Shown: positions 51,730 through 60,794 of the stretch, piece after piece
Position numbering within the stretch: the first letter of the stretch is position 1
Layout: each line of letters starts with the position of its first letter
Assembly: GCA_965261695.1 (NCBI GenBank)
Contig: OZ253474.1
Location: 3,782,001 to 3,846,000, forward strand
Direction: 5' to 3'
Origin: Bin5 sp965261695
Lineage (GTDB): Bacteria > Chloroflexota > Anaerolineae > Caldilineales > Caldilineaceae
Length of the DNA: 64,000 bases
The notes under the pieces: generated by a model
Databases searched by the model: none
What the model was told of the DNA's origin: nothing
What the model saw: only the letters and a program-made list of their open reading frames with translations
Made by a program: the position numbers and the translations under genes

Positions 51730-52692
51730 TTATCCATCAACGAGTTCCCTGAAATCGATAACCTGCCGACTTGCCGGCATTTCCTTGCTCGCCGAGGCTG
51801 TATCGGGATGGATGTCTACAGGGATAACGAAGAAAATCTTCCCTCCGTACGTAATAGGAGGCGGGAATTCAGCTCCTGACGCATCCGCTGACGAGATTAC
51901 CAATTGCCTATCCGAGCAGTTGAATATAACCAGGTAGCCCAAGCTCTGGTTATAGTCATTCGCATATTTCAAGACTTGATGGAATCCTTGTCGTAGGTGG
52001 CTCTTGCCCTTGCTGCGGCCAGGATCGAACACCTTGATTTCAAGGACCAGCGGATCGTCCGAGTCAAGCAGCGCAATGATGTCCGCCTTCCCTGATGGTG
52101 ATGAGGGTTGTGAGAACGGATAGTCAATTCCTCCGTCAAAGAGGCTAGCTCTTAACTCCTGATCGAGGCTGGCTTCGCCGACCGAAGTGTTCTCTTGATA
52201 GAGAAGGTACAACTCCTTTCGCCTGAACCACTCGGCCTTCAGTTTGAAGCGCTCAATCAGACAAAGGACGTTTTCTCCATCGTCAATCCTGTCGTGGAGA
52301 AAGTTGACAAATGGGTCCACGACAGCTTCGGTCAGGTCGCGGAGCATTGCAGAGTAGTTTGATTCAAAACTGAAGTACCGTGCCCATTCTAGCGTGCCGT
52401 AATTTTGCCTGACGTCGACGCACATCCTAAGGATGGCATAACAGACCTTTGCTCTTCCTTCCTCAATCTTAGGAAACTGCGCTTTTCCGTCAACGGATAG
52501 TTCCGAAATCCATTCCTCGAAATCCACGGAGGTGTTCGCATCCAACGTAGCCAGCAAGGAACGAATGTAGGTGTTCTCATCCAAGAACTGGAGGAGATAT
52601 CGCAGCTCCGCGTCATAGGTTATAGAGTCGGTCTTGTAAAGGCGGTTCCTTCTTTCCTGAAGGCGCACCCTGAGATTACGAAGATAGAGCAT
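51730..52692 (-). CDS. PD-(D/E)XK-type nuclease of a defence operon
   Basis: A 320-residue protein with a restriction-nuclease core: Asp204 in GKADIIALLDSDDPLVLEIK, Glu218 and Lys220 in LVLEIKVFD, and a downstream Gln region RQGFHQVLKYANDYNQSLGY. The long helical N-terminus (LRNLRVRLQERRNRLYKTD) is of unknown role. It is the last gene of a minus-strand operon whose other members are a methyltransferase and a zinc ribbon, which fits a DNA-targeting nuclease. No named family is recognised. Confidence 0.6.
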   Translation of the reverse strand: MLYLRNLRVRLQERRNRLYKTDSITYDAELRYLLQFLDENTYIRSLLATLDANTSVDFEEWISELSVDGKAQFPKIEEGRAKVCYAILRMCVDVRQNYGTLEWARYFSFESNYSAMLRDLTEAVVDPFVNFLHDRIDDGENVLCLIERFKLKAEWFRRKELYLLYQENTSVGEASLDQELRASLFDGGIDYPFSQPSSPSGKADIIALLDSDDPLVLEIKVFDPGRSKGKSHLRQGFHQVLKYANDYNQSLGYLVIFNCSDRQLVISSADASGAEFPPPITYGGKIFFVIPVDIHPDTASASKEMPASRQVIDFRELVDG

Positions 52693-52700
52693 TGTCCCAC

Positions 52701-52943
52701 CTATACTGTGAATCGTGTTGTCGTATTCAGCTTCTTAAGTTGGCTTTCGAAGTCCTTCAGCGCGGATTCAATCTCTTCCTGGGCTCCGTGGACGCTGGCA
52801 TCGGCATCGACCAATCGGATCGTCATTTTACAACATGGACAGAAAGTCGTTGCCTCCAAGCGTACAGAGAGAAGCTCCACATCCATTTCATAGTTGCATT
52901 TGGGACACGCCAGTGTCACAAACTGGCCATCGAAGAGATTCAT
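52701..52943 (-). CDS. Small zinc-ribbon protein
   Basis: An 80-residue protein with two CxxC pairs: LACPKCNYEMDVELL and TTFCPCCKMTIRLV, forming a four-cysteine zinc ribbon, then a charged coiled-coil-like tail (GAQEEIESALKDFESQLKKL). ATG 52943 is two bases from the methyltransferase stop (52946), and its end is 8 bases before the nuclease start, so all three are cotranscribed. Possibly a DNA- or protein-binding adaptor. Confidence 0.6.
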   Translation of the reverse strand: MNLFDGQFVTLACPKCNYEMDVELLSVRLEATTFCPCCKMTIRLVDADASVHGAQEEIESALKDFESQLKKLNTTTRFTV

Positions 52944-52945
52944 TG

Positions 52946-55900
52946 CTATACCGTTTCCATCAGTACGAGTATCGCTGCAATTCGCCTGGCGGTGTCCGTG
53001 AAGTGTTGCACCTCCTCCGGGGTCATAGGCCGGCCCAGGACGCCGTACTCCCGGTAGGAGAGCCACTTCTTGAGGACTTGGTAGCCGCCGAGTTTGTAGC
53101 TCCAGACGGCGGCGGGGACGTTGCGCCAGTAGGCGCGGTCATTCAGGTAGATGTCGAAGGTGGTCTCGCCAAGAGTCTGAGCGCCTTTGCCCAGGGCGGC
53201 GCGCTCGTTCGCGGTGTAGGGACGCTCGACGACGCGGCCCTGGCCGGGCATGACCGCCTTTCCCTGCCCGAAGTGGCCCCAGCCAGCCGTCAGCGCGAAA
53301 TCGTTTTGGGCCATGTTGCCGCCACCCATGATGGAGGGCACGGCGACCGCGGCTGCCTTTGGGCGTAGCAGACCCGTGGTGACGCCTGAGATTTGCGTGT
53401 CTGAATCAAGCAGGGCGGCCAGCTTTCGGCCCCACGCGGCCGACGCGGCCAGCTCCTCCGCAGCTTCGGGGGCATCACCGTCGGGCCAACCCGGCAGGGG
53501 AATGCGAGGTCCCTCCGCACGGAGTGCGTCGGCGTTAGCCTGCCGGTAAGCAGGATCGTGCAGGACGGCAAGGGCGTGATGGAACAGGTCCGCCACGTCC
53601 GCGTCCAGGCGGTGTAGATAGCGTTGTGCCGCGTCCGACAGGTTGGGGCGGCGCTGAGTTCCAACCCCTTCAGTTCCGAGTCCGTCGTCACGGAGGAATA
53701 ACGGAACGCAGTAGATACCACTATTCATTTGATTTAAGTCACCAATATCTGAAATAATCAGTGGTGGGGACAAGTCGGGGCGAGCCTTGTTCTGGAGAAC
53801 CAACCATCGATTTTCGTCAAATACATGGGTTTTGTAGTCAGGCCGCGGACGGTCTAGCAATTTGTCATTGGCTTCCCAATACAGCCACCGCGTATCGAAC
53901 GGCCTATACGCGTAGCGAATGAATCCCGCCTCATCAGGACCGGGCCGTGTGCTTGTTGCAGAATCAAAGTAGCCCTTCATACGCGCCTTCAGCTTGTCGA
54001 GATCCATGTCTACTAAGAATCTGTCTCGGCTGGTCTTTACGCCTGGGAATGAGGTCGGGAACAGATCCGGCAGCGCAGGCCATTCAGGCCATCCAGCGTT
54101 CATCGTCGCTGGCGCGAAGGGTAGGCCCAGCGGCAGACTCGGCTCAACACTGTCGTACAGATCACCCGGTCGTGCTTCGGCAGTCGCCGTCAAATCCGCG
54201 AGCTTGGCCGTTCCCCACAGGTTGCGGAAAGCGATCTTCTCTGTCAACTTGTGGTCGGACTTGCGCACAAGTGTCGTGATTGCCGTCCCTACCTGGATAC
54301 CGACTGGATTGCCCGGCGTCGAGAAGATGCTTGGGTCGGGGTCACCTTCGGGCGTCGTCTTGCCCGTCTTGTACTTGTCGCCGTTGAGGCAGTCGATACG
54401 GATTGCGTCGAAGGCTTCCAGGTAGTGTTCCCGCATGCCGGTGAAGGAGAGCCCGTCCAGCCACGAGTAGTTGGAGATGAAGCAGATGACGCCCTGGCCT
54501 GTCTTCTCAGCAATGCGCCGCTCGGCCATGCGGAAGAAGCGGACGTACAGGTCGTTGAGACCCTGCCCCTCAGGTCGCCTCACCTGCTTGGTCGTCCTGT
54601 AGGCGGCGGAGAGCGCTCGCTCCTCGTCCACGGCCATTCCAGCGAATCCGTTGTAGGGCGGATTGCCCAGTATGACCAGGACTGGCGTCTTCCGTTTTAC
54701 TCTCTCGGCGCGGTCGCGCTCCTCCTCCAGCTCAGGGAAGGGCAGCGGCTTCTGTACGCTGGGCTCCCAGCCGGTGAGGGCGTTGGTGAGGTAGACCCCA
54801 GCGCGCTCCGCCTCGTTCTCGGATAAGGGAGCGTCCAGGGCCTGCATGGTCAAGCCGACTTGCAGATGGGAGATGACAAAGGGCGCGGGCATGATCTCGA
54901 ATCCGAACACCCTACTGGTGGCCGCCTGTTTCACCTGCGCGCCGGTGAGAGCGCCCAGTCCCCTGCCTTGAAGGTTGACGGCGATGCGGCGCAGCACCTC
55001 GGCAAGGTATGTCCCGGTGCCGCAGCATGGGTCAAGGACGTAGACGTTCTCGGCCGCCAGCCCGTCGGCGATACCCAAGTCTTCTTTCAGCGCCATGTCG
55101 ACCCGGGCGACCATGTAGCGCACCACCTCGGCGGGCGTGTACCAGACACCCAGTTGCTTGCGCAACTCAGGGTCGAAGGCTTCCAGGAACGGCTCGTAGA
55201 AGTACGGCACGGCCTCTCCTGCGTCGAAGCGGTCAAAGAAGGCCACGCGGTCGACCCGGTCGAGGGCCGCCGCCGTCCAATCCAGCAGGTCGACAAGGCC
55301 TAGAGGCTGCAACTGTGCGGGTGAGGATAGTTGCTGGAAGAGCGCGCGCAGGACGGGCGCTCTCAGGTTCCAGACGGAGGTTCGCCAGACGAATGGGCCG
55401 GTGGGCGCGGGCGTCTGGCGCGACCAGAGCACCCATGCGGAGAAGACGCCATAGAAGAGGGTCTGCACCAAGGTGGAGCGGAAGAAGGCCATACCCTTCT
55501 CACCCTCAAAGCGGACGCCCAGAGCCTCCTCCAGGGACGAGCGGACGACCCGGAGAGATGATGCGTCGCCCGCGGCTTCCACCCTCGCCAGCCCGTCCCG
55601 CGCGTAGGAGGCCATCAGCCAGGCGAGATCTTTTGGCTCTGTAATTGACGCGCTATGGGACAACGCCCGGCACAGGTACTCTCCAAGACCGGCCCCGAGC
55701 TCACGCGCAAGAGCACGGGGCTTCTCGAGTCGTAGCTCGAACTCCTCGGAGGTGTCGGCGAGCCGGAATGTCTCCAAATTAGTGGGCCGGCCCGCCGCGT
55801 CCTCGCCGAGCAATACGAAGTCGCGGGTGTTGGTGACGAGCACGAGTCGATACTTGCTCCAATACTTGCTGACCTGTTCACCGGATGCCGTCAGCCAAGC

Positions 55901-56197
55901 GTCATCGGAGACGGGCTTGACTTCGACCACGCCGCGCTCTGGGGACTGGCCCTTGTGCGGCTTTCCACTCTGGACCTGGCGAGCAGCATAGAGACCGAGG
56001 TCAGGATGGCCCGCGCCCTGCTCTGCAAGCTCACCGACGCAGAACACCTTGGGTTTGAGCATGCTTCCAATGGCGTTCAGCAAATTGGTCAGAGGAGGGT
56101 AGTAGGAGCGCTCGCTGGTGGCGCCGCCAGACGCTCTTATTCGGCGCAGGTCGTTAAGGTACTCCTCAACTGCCGATGTCAGCTTCGTCGTGTTCAT
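52946..56197 (-). CDS. Fused nuclease-N6 methyltransferase, type ISP/IIG-like
   Basis: A 1083-residue restriction-modification enzyme. The N-terminal region contains a PD-(D/E)XK site: Asp66 in GHPDLGLYA and Glu92/Lys94 in GVVEVKP. The methyltransferase has motif I VLDPCCGTGTYLAE (388-400) and the N6-adenine motif IV LGNPPYNGFAG (510-520). The C-terminal third (RDRFLVDMDL to YREYGVLGRPMTPEE) is the presumed DNA-recognition domain. The stop is followed within 2 bases by the zinc ribbon gene, and its start overlaps the VapC gene by four bases. It resembles single-protein restriction enzymes; no helicase domain is seen. Confidence 0.83.
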   Translation of the reverse strand: MNTTKLTSAVEEYLNDLRRIRASGGATSERSYYPPLTNLLNAIGSMLKPKVFCVGELAEQGAGHPDLGLYAARQVQSGKPHKGQSPERGVVEVKPVSDDAWLTASGEQVSKYWSKYRLVLVTNTRDFVLLGEDAAGRPTNLETFRLADTSEEFELRLEKPRALARELGAGLGEYLCRALSHSASITEPKDLAWLMASYARDGLARVEAAGDASSLRVVRSSLEEALGVRFEGEKGMAFFRSTLVQTLFYGVFSAWVLWSRQTPAPTGPFVWRTSVWNLRAPVLRALFQQLSSPAQLQPLGLVDLLDWTAAALDRVDRVAFFDRFDAGEAVPYFYEPFLEAFDPELRKQLGVWYTPAEVVRYMVARVDMALKEDLGIADGLAAENVYVLDPCCGTGTYLAEVLRRIAVNLQGRGLGALTGAQVKQAATSRVFGFEIMPAPFVISHLQVGLTMQALDAPLSENEAERAGVYLTNALTGWEPSVQKPLPFPELEEERDRAERVKRKTPVLVILGNPPYNGFAGMAVDEERALSAAYRTTKQVRRPEGQGLNDLYVRFFRMAERRIAEKTGQGVICFISNYSWLDGLSFTGMREHYLEAFDAIRIDCLNGDKYKTGKTTPEGDPDPSIFSTPGNPVGIQVGTAITTLVRKSDHKLTEKIAFRNLWGTAKLADLTATAEARPGDLYDSVEPSLPLGLPFAPATMNAGWPEWPALPDLFPTSFPGVKTSRDRFLVDMDLDKLKARMKGYFDSATSTRPGPDEAGFIRYAYRPFDTRWLYWEANDKLLDRPRPDYKTHVFDENRWLVLQNKARPDLSPPLIISDIGDLNQMNSGIYCVPLFLRDDGLGTEGVGTQRRPNLSDAAQRYLHRLDADVADLFHHALAVLHDPAYRQANADALRAEGPRIPLPGWPDGDAPEAAEELAASAAWGRKLAALLDSDTQISGVTTGLLRPKAAAVAVPSIMGGGNMAQNDFALTAGWGHFGQGKAVMPGQGRVVERPYTANERAALGKGAQTLGETTFDIYLNDRAYWRNVPAAVWSYKLGGYQVLKKWLSYREYGVLGRPMTPEEVQHFTDTARRIAAILVLMETV

Positions 56198-56616
56198 CCA
56201 TTTGTCCAGGGATTGATCACTTCAATGCCGACCCCCTCAAAGTCGTCCACATCTCTTGTCGCAACCGACGCTCCACGACAACGGGCAATAGCCGCTATCT
56301 GGCAGTCGGCATGGTTGATGGGACGCCCGGCGGCGCGGCGAGCGGCGGCTATTGCGGCGTAGGCCTGGGCTGCGGCACTGTCAAAGGGCAGGATGCGTCG
56401 TTCAAAATCCTCGCGGAGCATCGCCTCCACCGCTTCAAGCAGTCTGTCTCGTCTTCCACCTGGCGGCAGTATCTCAATGCCGTACGGCAACTCGGCTTCG
56501 CTGACAGTGGACAGGTACAGGTTTTGAGACACCTGCCCGGCAACCCAATGCACAACATTGGAACTGGGGTCGGGGCGCATCAGCTCCGAGACGACGTTGG
56601 TGTCGAGGATGATCAT
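56194..56616 (-). CDS. vapC: PIN-domain toxin (VapC/FitB type)
   Basis: A 140-residue PIN ribonuclease toxin. The acidic residues are in MIILDTNVVSELMRPDP (Asp5), STVSEAELPYGIE (Glu), and INHADCQIAAIARCRGASVATRDVDDF (two Asp near the end). The order is FitA-VapC; the antitoxin ends two bases upstream of its ATG. The 3' end overlaps the methyltransferase start by four bases, tying the addiction pair to the restriction operon. Confidence 0.88.
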   Translation of the reverse strand: MIILDTNVVSELMRPDPSSNVVHWVAGQVSQNLYLSTVSEAELPYGIEILPPGGRRDRLLEAVEAMLREDFERRILPFDSAAAQAYAAIAAARRAAGRPINHADCQIAAIARCRGASVATRDVDDFEGVGIEVINPWTNG

Positions 56617-56618
56617 TC

Positions 56619-56873
56619 TCAGGCATCGCTGTCGAAACGGGGCGGTTTGCGCATGGGTGAACGGGGAGGGACCTCCAGCTCGACCCCGCCCAGGGGTGCG
56701 AACCTGGCACGAATGGCACTCGCCAGGTCCTGCTGGGCTGGGGGCTGGTGATCGAGTGCCGTTCTCCGGATGGCGCGGGCTTCCTCTTCCATGGAACGAC
56801 CGTTTTCAGCTGCCCGGATACGCAGCCGACGCTTCAGCCCTTCTTCGAGGTTACGCACGGTTATGCTGGCCAT
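56619..56873 (-). CDS. FitA/Arc-like ribbon-helix-helix antitoxin
   Basis: An 84-residue antitoxin of the FitA class. The ribbon-helix-helix is ASITVRNLEEGLKRRLRIRA followed by ENGRSMEEEARAIRRTAL; the C-terminal toxin-wrapping tail is proline-rich (RFAPLGGVELEVPPRSP). It sits first in the operon with VapC, the methyltransferase, zinc ribbon and nuclease, so its DNA binding probably represses the entire operon. Start ATG 56873. Confidence 0.85.
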   Translation of the reverse strand: MASITVRNLEEGLKRRLRIRAAENGRSMEEEARAIRRTALDHQPPAQQDLASAIRARFAPLGGVELEVPPRSPMRKPPRFDSDA

Positions 56874-57016
56874 GGCAAGTCTCCATTACCTATGTCACGC
56901 CATTATAACTTGATTGCGTTGCTATCACATCACCGGGTTCCATGCCGGAGTGGAGATCGCTGCGACTTCTTGATTCTAATGTGCGTTCACATTGAGGACC
57001 CGCTTCTTGCTGAATC

Positions 57017-57104
57017 GCGTATTGCGTAAGGGCAGGCGAGACGGCCACGATTCAATTGCTTTATTCGCCCGGATAGTCTCGATTTCAAACGGGATTCACA
57101 TTAG
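57017..57104 (+). repeat. 88-bp dispersed element, copy 3
   Basis: Matches the copies at 22848-22935 and 41950-42037 over 88 bases, including AAGGGCAGGCGAGACGGCCA and the ending ATTAG. No terminase remains next to it; to its right is a sugar-permease relic. It carries a stop in the reading that is open in the other copies. It may be the last trace of a third terminase module or an independently mobile repeat. Confidence 0.8.
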
Positions 57105-57136
57105 ATCACGAAATGGGGAAAAAAGCTGGGCGGAGT

Positions 57137-57474
57137 CTAACCCTTCAGTCCGGTGAGGGCGATGCCGCGCACGAAGTTTTTCTGGAGGATGAGGAAGACG
57201 ATGAGCGGCGGGATGGAGACGATGACGGGGCCGGCCATGACGGCCTGGTAGTCGGCGCCGCCGAAGCGGTTGGCCATGCAGGCAATGATGAGGGGGAGGG
57301 TCATTTTTTCTCCTGGTTGAGGATGACCAGGGGCCACAGGTAGGCGTTGAAGGCGCGGAGGAAGACGAAGATGGCGAGCGCGGAGAGGAGCGGCTTGGTG
57401 AGGGGCAGGACAGTGTTGCGATAGATGCCGAAGTCGCCGCTGCCGTCGATTTTGGCGGCGGCGTACAGCCAAGC
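57137..57474 (-). pseudogene. Sugar ABC permease (MalG-type) C-terminal relic with frameshift
   Basis: The minus strand reads AAKIDGSGDFGIYRNTVLPL (the EAA loop), LSALAIFVFLRAFNAYLWPL, VILNQEKK then TGA; one base later in the A6 run (57305-57310) the frame continues MTLPLIIACMANRFGGADYQ, AVMAGPVIVSIPPLIVFLIL and QKNFVRGIALTGLKG. Upstream of the EAA loop everything is missing. A deletion plus a homopolymer indel make it non-functional. Confidence 0.8.
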
Positions 57475-57759
57475 ATTTTACGTCCACCCGATTACCAGAT
57501 CACTTACTATTCGACCAGTTCGGCATCATTCATTTGTGTGCGGTTTAGAATGGGAATCCGTTTCTCAGTTCCTCCGGGCGACTAAACCGGACTGCGCAAC
57601 CGGCAACTGTTGCCGGCCCGGATTTTGGGGCCGGCCCCGCCCCATCTCTGTCTGTCCCTGCTTGGATATCCGTCAATCCAACTGATAGAATGGAGCGGCA
57701 CGCGCGGATAGACTGCTTGCAAAGTGTATTTGTTTTTTCCGCATCCCTGGAACGAGTGG
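57475..57759. other. Intergenic region with a perfect palindrome
   Basis: No gene. CCGGCAAC (57600-57607) and GTTGCCGG (57609-57616) form a perfect palindrome separated by one base. It could be a regulator site ahead of the MFS gene or a short hairpin. Confidence 0.5.
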
Positions 57760-58983
57760 ATGAATCTCAGACGGCTCAGCGCGGTTTCATTCGGCCACAT
57801 GGCGATCGACATTCTCAACGCGTCGCTTGCGATGATCCTGGCTGTGCTGGCGGGACCTCTCAGTCTGTCGAACGCCGACATTGCGCTGGGCGCGATGGCG
57901 TATACGCTGATGGGTTCGCTGACGCAGCCGTTTTTCGGCATGTTGGCGGACCGGGTGGGCGGGCGCTGGCTGGGCGCGGTGGGGCTGCTGTGGACTGCGG
58001 TTTTCTACTTCGCGGCCACCTTCTCGCAGAGCTACATCATGCTGATAACGCTGATGACGGTGGCCTCGCTGGGCAGCGGCGCGTTCCATCCCCAGGGGGC
58101 GATGAACGCCGGCGCGGCGGGCAAGCACCGGGCCTCGACGGCGACCTCGATCTTCTTCTTGTTGGGACAGATGGGGCTGGCGTTCGGCCCGATGATCGTC
58201 GGCGTTCTGCTGGAAGAGGTGTGGATGATCGGCCCGCGCATGATGTCTGTCGCCACGCTGCCGTTCGTTGTGTGGATGGCCTTCAGCCTGCGCAAACCGC
58301 TGGAGCGTGTCGAGCCCGAAGCTGCGTCTAAACGTCCCGCGCAGCAGCCGCACGCAGTCGGAGGGCTGGCGGCGAATCGGGCGCAGCAGCCAAACAGGGG
58401 TCGGGCGGCGCTGGTGGCGTTCGCGGTGCTGGTGGCGTTGCGGGCGTCGGTGCAGCAGGCATTTTACGGCCTATTGCCCAAGTATTTCGCCGACCTGGGA
58501 TTTTCGCCTAGTGAGTTTGGCTTTATGGTCGGGGTCATCAGCGTCGCGCTCGCGCTGGGCACGATGACGGGCGGCATTCTCGGCGACCGCTATGACCAGC
58601 CCAAGATCCTGCTGTGGTCGCTGCTGGCCTCGGCGCCCTTCTCGTGGCTGATCCTCGACATTGCCAATGCATGGTTTTTCTTTCCGTTGGCGTTTGCAGC
58701 CGGCTTCTTTATCGGCGTACCGCACAGCATTCTGGTGGTGATGGCGCAGCGTTTACTGCCCGGTCGGCAGGGACTGGCGAGCGGCGCCATCCTTGGATTC
58801 ACGTTTGCCGCCGGCGCAGTCGGCATGGGGGTGGCCGGACCGTTCGCGGACATCTTCAGCCTTTCGAGTGTCTTGCACGTCGTGGCGCTGCTGCCGGTCC
58901 TGGCGGCGATCTGCGCCTTCTTCATGCGGACGCGCACGCCGGTGACGCCGGCGATGGCCCCGGTAGCCGGGTCGGCGGATTGA
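57760..58983 (+). CDS. MFS transporter (Fsr/fosmidomycin-resistance-like)
   Basis: A 407-residue major-facilitator protein with about 12 membrane segments. Early text FGHMAIDILNASLAMILAVL resembles Fsr-type exporters, followed by the A-motif-like loop FFGMLADRVGGRWLGAVGLL. The second half repeats as GGILGDRYDQPKILLWSLL. A hydrophilic central loop (LRKPLERVEPEAASKRPAQQ) separates the halves. ATG 57760 is preferred over 57724. Substrate unknown. Confidence 0.85.
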   Translation: MNLRRLSAVSFGHMAIDILNASLAMILAVLAGPLSLSNADIALGAMAYTLMGSLTQPFFGMLADRVGGRWLGAVGLLWTAVFYFAATFSQSYIMLITLMTVASLGSGAFHPQGAMNAGAAGKHRASTATSIFFLLGQMGLAFGPMIVGVLLEEVWMIGPRMMSVATLPFVVWMAFSLRKPLERVEPEAASKRPAQQPHAVGGLAANRAQQPNRGRAALVAFAVLVALRASVQQAFYGLLPKYFADLGFSPSEFGFMVGVISVALALGTMTGGILGDRYDQPKILLWSLLASAPFSWLILDIANAWFFFPLAFAAGFFIGVPHSILVVMAQRLLPGRQGLASGAILGFTFAAGAVGMGVAGPFADIFSLSSVLHVVALLPVLAAICAFFMRTRTPVTPAMAPVAGSAD

Positions 58984-59037
58984 GTTTGCGCGCGGGCCGT
59001 TTCTGAAACGGCGAAGTTGGCAAAGAGACTGGGGCTG

Positions 59038-59362
59038 GTTGACATTTGTCTGAACTGTGATTCATGCAGTTATGTGATTGGGATGATTGACGGACATGGC
59101 GCAGATCGCGGTTTTCGTTCACGAGAATCAGGTGAATTTCAGTCCGATTCTGCCCGCAGGCAACCTGTAGATGTCACCTTTTTGACTAGGGCTGGTTGGC
59201 ATTTGTCTGAACTGTGATTCATGCAGTTATGTGTTTGGGATGATTGACGGACATGGCGCAGATCGCGGTTTTCGGTCACGAGAGTCAGGCGAATTGCAAT
59301 CCTATTCTGCCCGCAGGCAACCTGCAGATGTCACCTTTTTGGCCAATTAATCAAGGGTCAAC
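59038..59362 (+). mobile_element. Tandem double MITE-like repeat, 157-bp period
   Basis: Two direct copies start at GCTGGTT 59034 and 59191, 157 bases apart. Each has GACTGAACTGTGA-like text, TCGCGGTTTTCG and CCCGCAGGCAACCTG. The left end is GTTGACATTT (59038-59047) and the right end a degenerate AAGGGTCAAC (59353-59362). The inside matches the element at 51453-51622. It covers most of 58,984-59,367; no gene lies there. Confidence 0.7.
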
Positions 59363-59367
59363 GGAAG

Positions 59368-59607
59368 CTAGAGCCGATCGCGCTCATCTGGCGGCTCCAC
59401 ATCTGCTACTTTCGCTATTGCCGCCAAAAATTTCTCCTTACTCCCGCGTTCTGCGCGTTCCATCAGATACTCTTCGGTTGCAATCGCCGACGCTTTCTCA
59501 GCCATAGCCAGCATAATGAACTGTTCAAGCGACATGCCTTCACGTTCGACAATTTCACGAACTGTTGCATGAAGCGACTCAGGAATGGAACAACAGATGG
59601 TTGGCAT
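59368..59607 (-). CDS. Ribbon-helix-helix (CopG-like) antitoxin candidate
   Basis: A 79-residue protein from ATG 59607: MPTICCSIPESLHATVREIV, EREGMSLEQFIMLAMAEKAS, then a charged tail (ERAERGSKEKFLAAIAKVAD). This matches small CopG/HicB-type ribbon-helix-helix proteins that dimerise to bind DNA. No toxin gene is next to it, so it is an orphan. Adjacent to the MITE-like tandem. Confidence 0.65.
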   Translation of the reverse strand: MPTICCSIPESLHATVREIVEREGMSLEQFIMLAMAEKASAIATEEYLMERAERGSKEKFLAAIAKVADVEPPDERDRL

Positions 59608-59687
59608 AGACGGCCGCTCCCGAAGACAGATCTGAGACAAGGACGTTGCGCCATCGCATACGCAATACGAAATAGGCAATACTGTAA

Positions 59688-59716
59688 AGAGCGCGTATTC
59701 TATCTGAACGCGCTCT
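59688..59716 (-). terminator. Terminator of the MBL hydrolase gene
   Basis: AGAGCGCGT (59688-59696) pairs with ACGCGCTCT (59708-59716) over nine bases; on the minus strand a short CTTTAC follows. The stem begins in the stop codon of the hydrolase gene. A rho-independent terminator with a weak T-tail is likely. Confidence 0.6.
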
Positions 59717-60608
59717 AACTATCTGCCGGCCACGCCTCTTCGGTGATTTCAGGCTGCACCACCGCGCCGCGCGCGCCCTGGCGCAGGCGCCCGGTGACGA
59801 CCTGGCCGTCGTGCTGGAAGACGAGGAGCGCGTTCTTCTCTTCGGCCTGGAGGCGCAGGGCGCGTTTGCCTTCGATGCTGCGCATCGGGTAGAGATCGAA
59901 GGAGGGTACCCAGGCGATCCGGTCGAGGTGGGCGGCCCAACTGCAGGCGTCGCCGAGGAAGAGCAGCGACTCGCCGCCGTCCTCGACCCACACGGCCTGG
60001 ATGCTCTCGGTATGGCCGGGGACGGTCAGCGTGCGCACACCGACCGCCAGGCTCTGATCGCCGTCGACAAGCTCAAGCTGACCTGAGCGGCGCAGCGGCT
60101 GCCAGTTTTGGGGAAAGTATGTGCCGCGGGTGCGCTCGTTGGGGAAGGAAGCGTCGGCCATTTCGATGCGCTGGACCAGATAGCGGGCGTTGGGGAAGGA
60201 GGGGACGGCCTCGCTGTCGGGATCCGAGGGATTTTTCCAGTGCGTGCAGCCGCCGGCGTGGTCGCCGTGCAGATGGGTCATCAGCACGATGTCGACATCC
60301 TCGGGGCTGAAGCCGACGCGGCGCAGGTCGGCGGCCAGGCGCCGGCTGCTGTCGTCCATGCCGAAGTTGCGGCGCTCTTTGCTCGTGAGCTTGTCGCCTT
60401 GGCCGGTGTCGACCAGGATCAGCCCGGCGGACGACTGGATGAGCAGCGAGCGCATCTGCACGGGGATGCGGTTTTTAGCGTCGGGGGGGATGACCCGCTC
60501 CCACAGCAGGCGGGGCACGAGGCCGAAAAAACCGCCGCCGTCGGACAACTGGCGGCCATCGCTGACGATATGGCAGGGAATGGAGCCGATCTGAATTGAA
60601 TAGGGCAT
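59715..60608 (-). CDS. MBL-fold metallo-hydrolase
   Basis: Metallo-beta-lactamase-fold hydrolase, 297 residues. The zinc motif is LMTHLHGDHAGGCTHW, with the next ligands in LTVPGHTESIQAVWVEDGG and LFLGDACSWAAHLDRIAW, and the final histidine in LLVFQHDGQV. The N-terminal VDTGQGDKLTSKERRNFGMD is typical of the lactonase/AttM-like group. Substrate unknown; could be a lactone. Terminator follows directly. Confidence 0.87.
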   Translation of the reverse strand: MPYSIQIGSIPCHIVSDGRQLSDGGGFFGLVPRLLWERVIPPDAKNRIPVQMRSLLIQSSAGLILVDTGQGDKLTSKERRNFGMDDSSRRLAADLRRVGFSPEDVDIVLMTHLHGDHAGGCTHWKNPSDPDSEAVPSFPNARYLVQRIEMADASFPNERTRGTYFPQNWQPLRRSGQLELVDGDQSLAVGVRTLTVPGHTESIQAVWVEDGGESLLFLGDACSWAAHLDRIAWVPSFDLYPMRSIEGKRALRLQAEEKNALLVFQHDGQVVTGRLRQGARGAVVQPEITEEAWPADS

Positions 60609-60794
60609 GGCGTGATCGATGTTGGTGAATTGCGTGATAGACTTGATGCTGTCGGTTCAGAGTTCGTTGCGGAGTATAGCACGGCTGGCGCGCTTGAGCA
60701 CACTTTTGCGCCTGATTTGACAGGCAGGGGCGCGGCTCCGCATACTTATGACCATCAACAACGGTAAGCGGCCGAACGGAATAGGTGAGACGAA

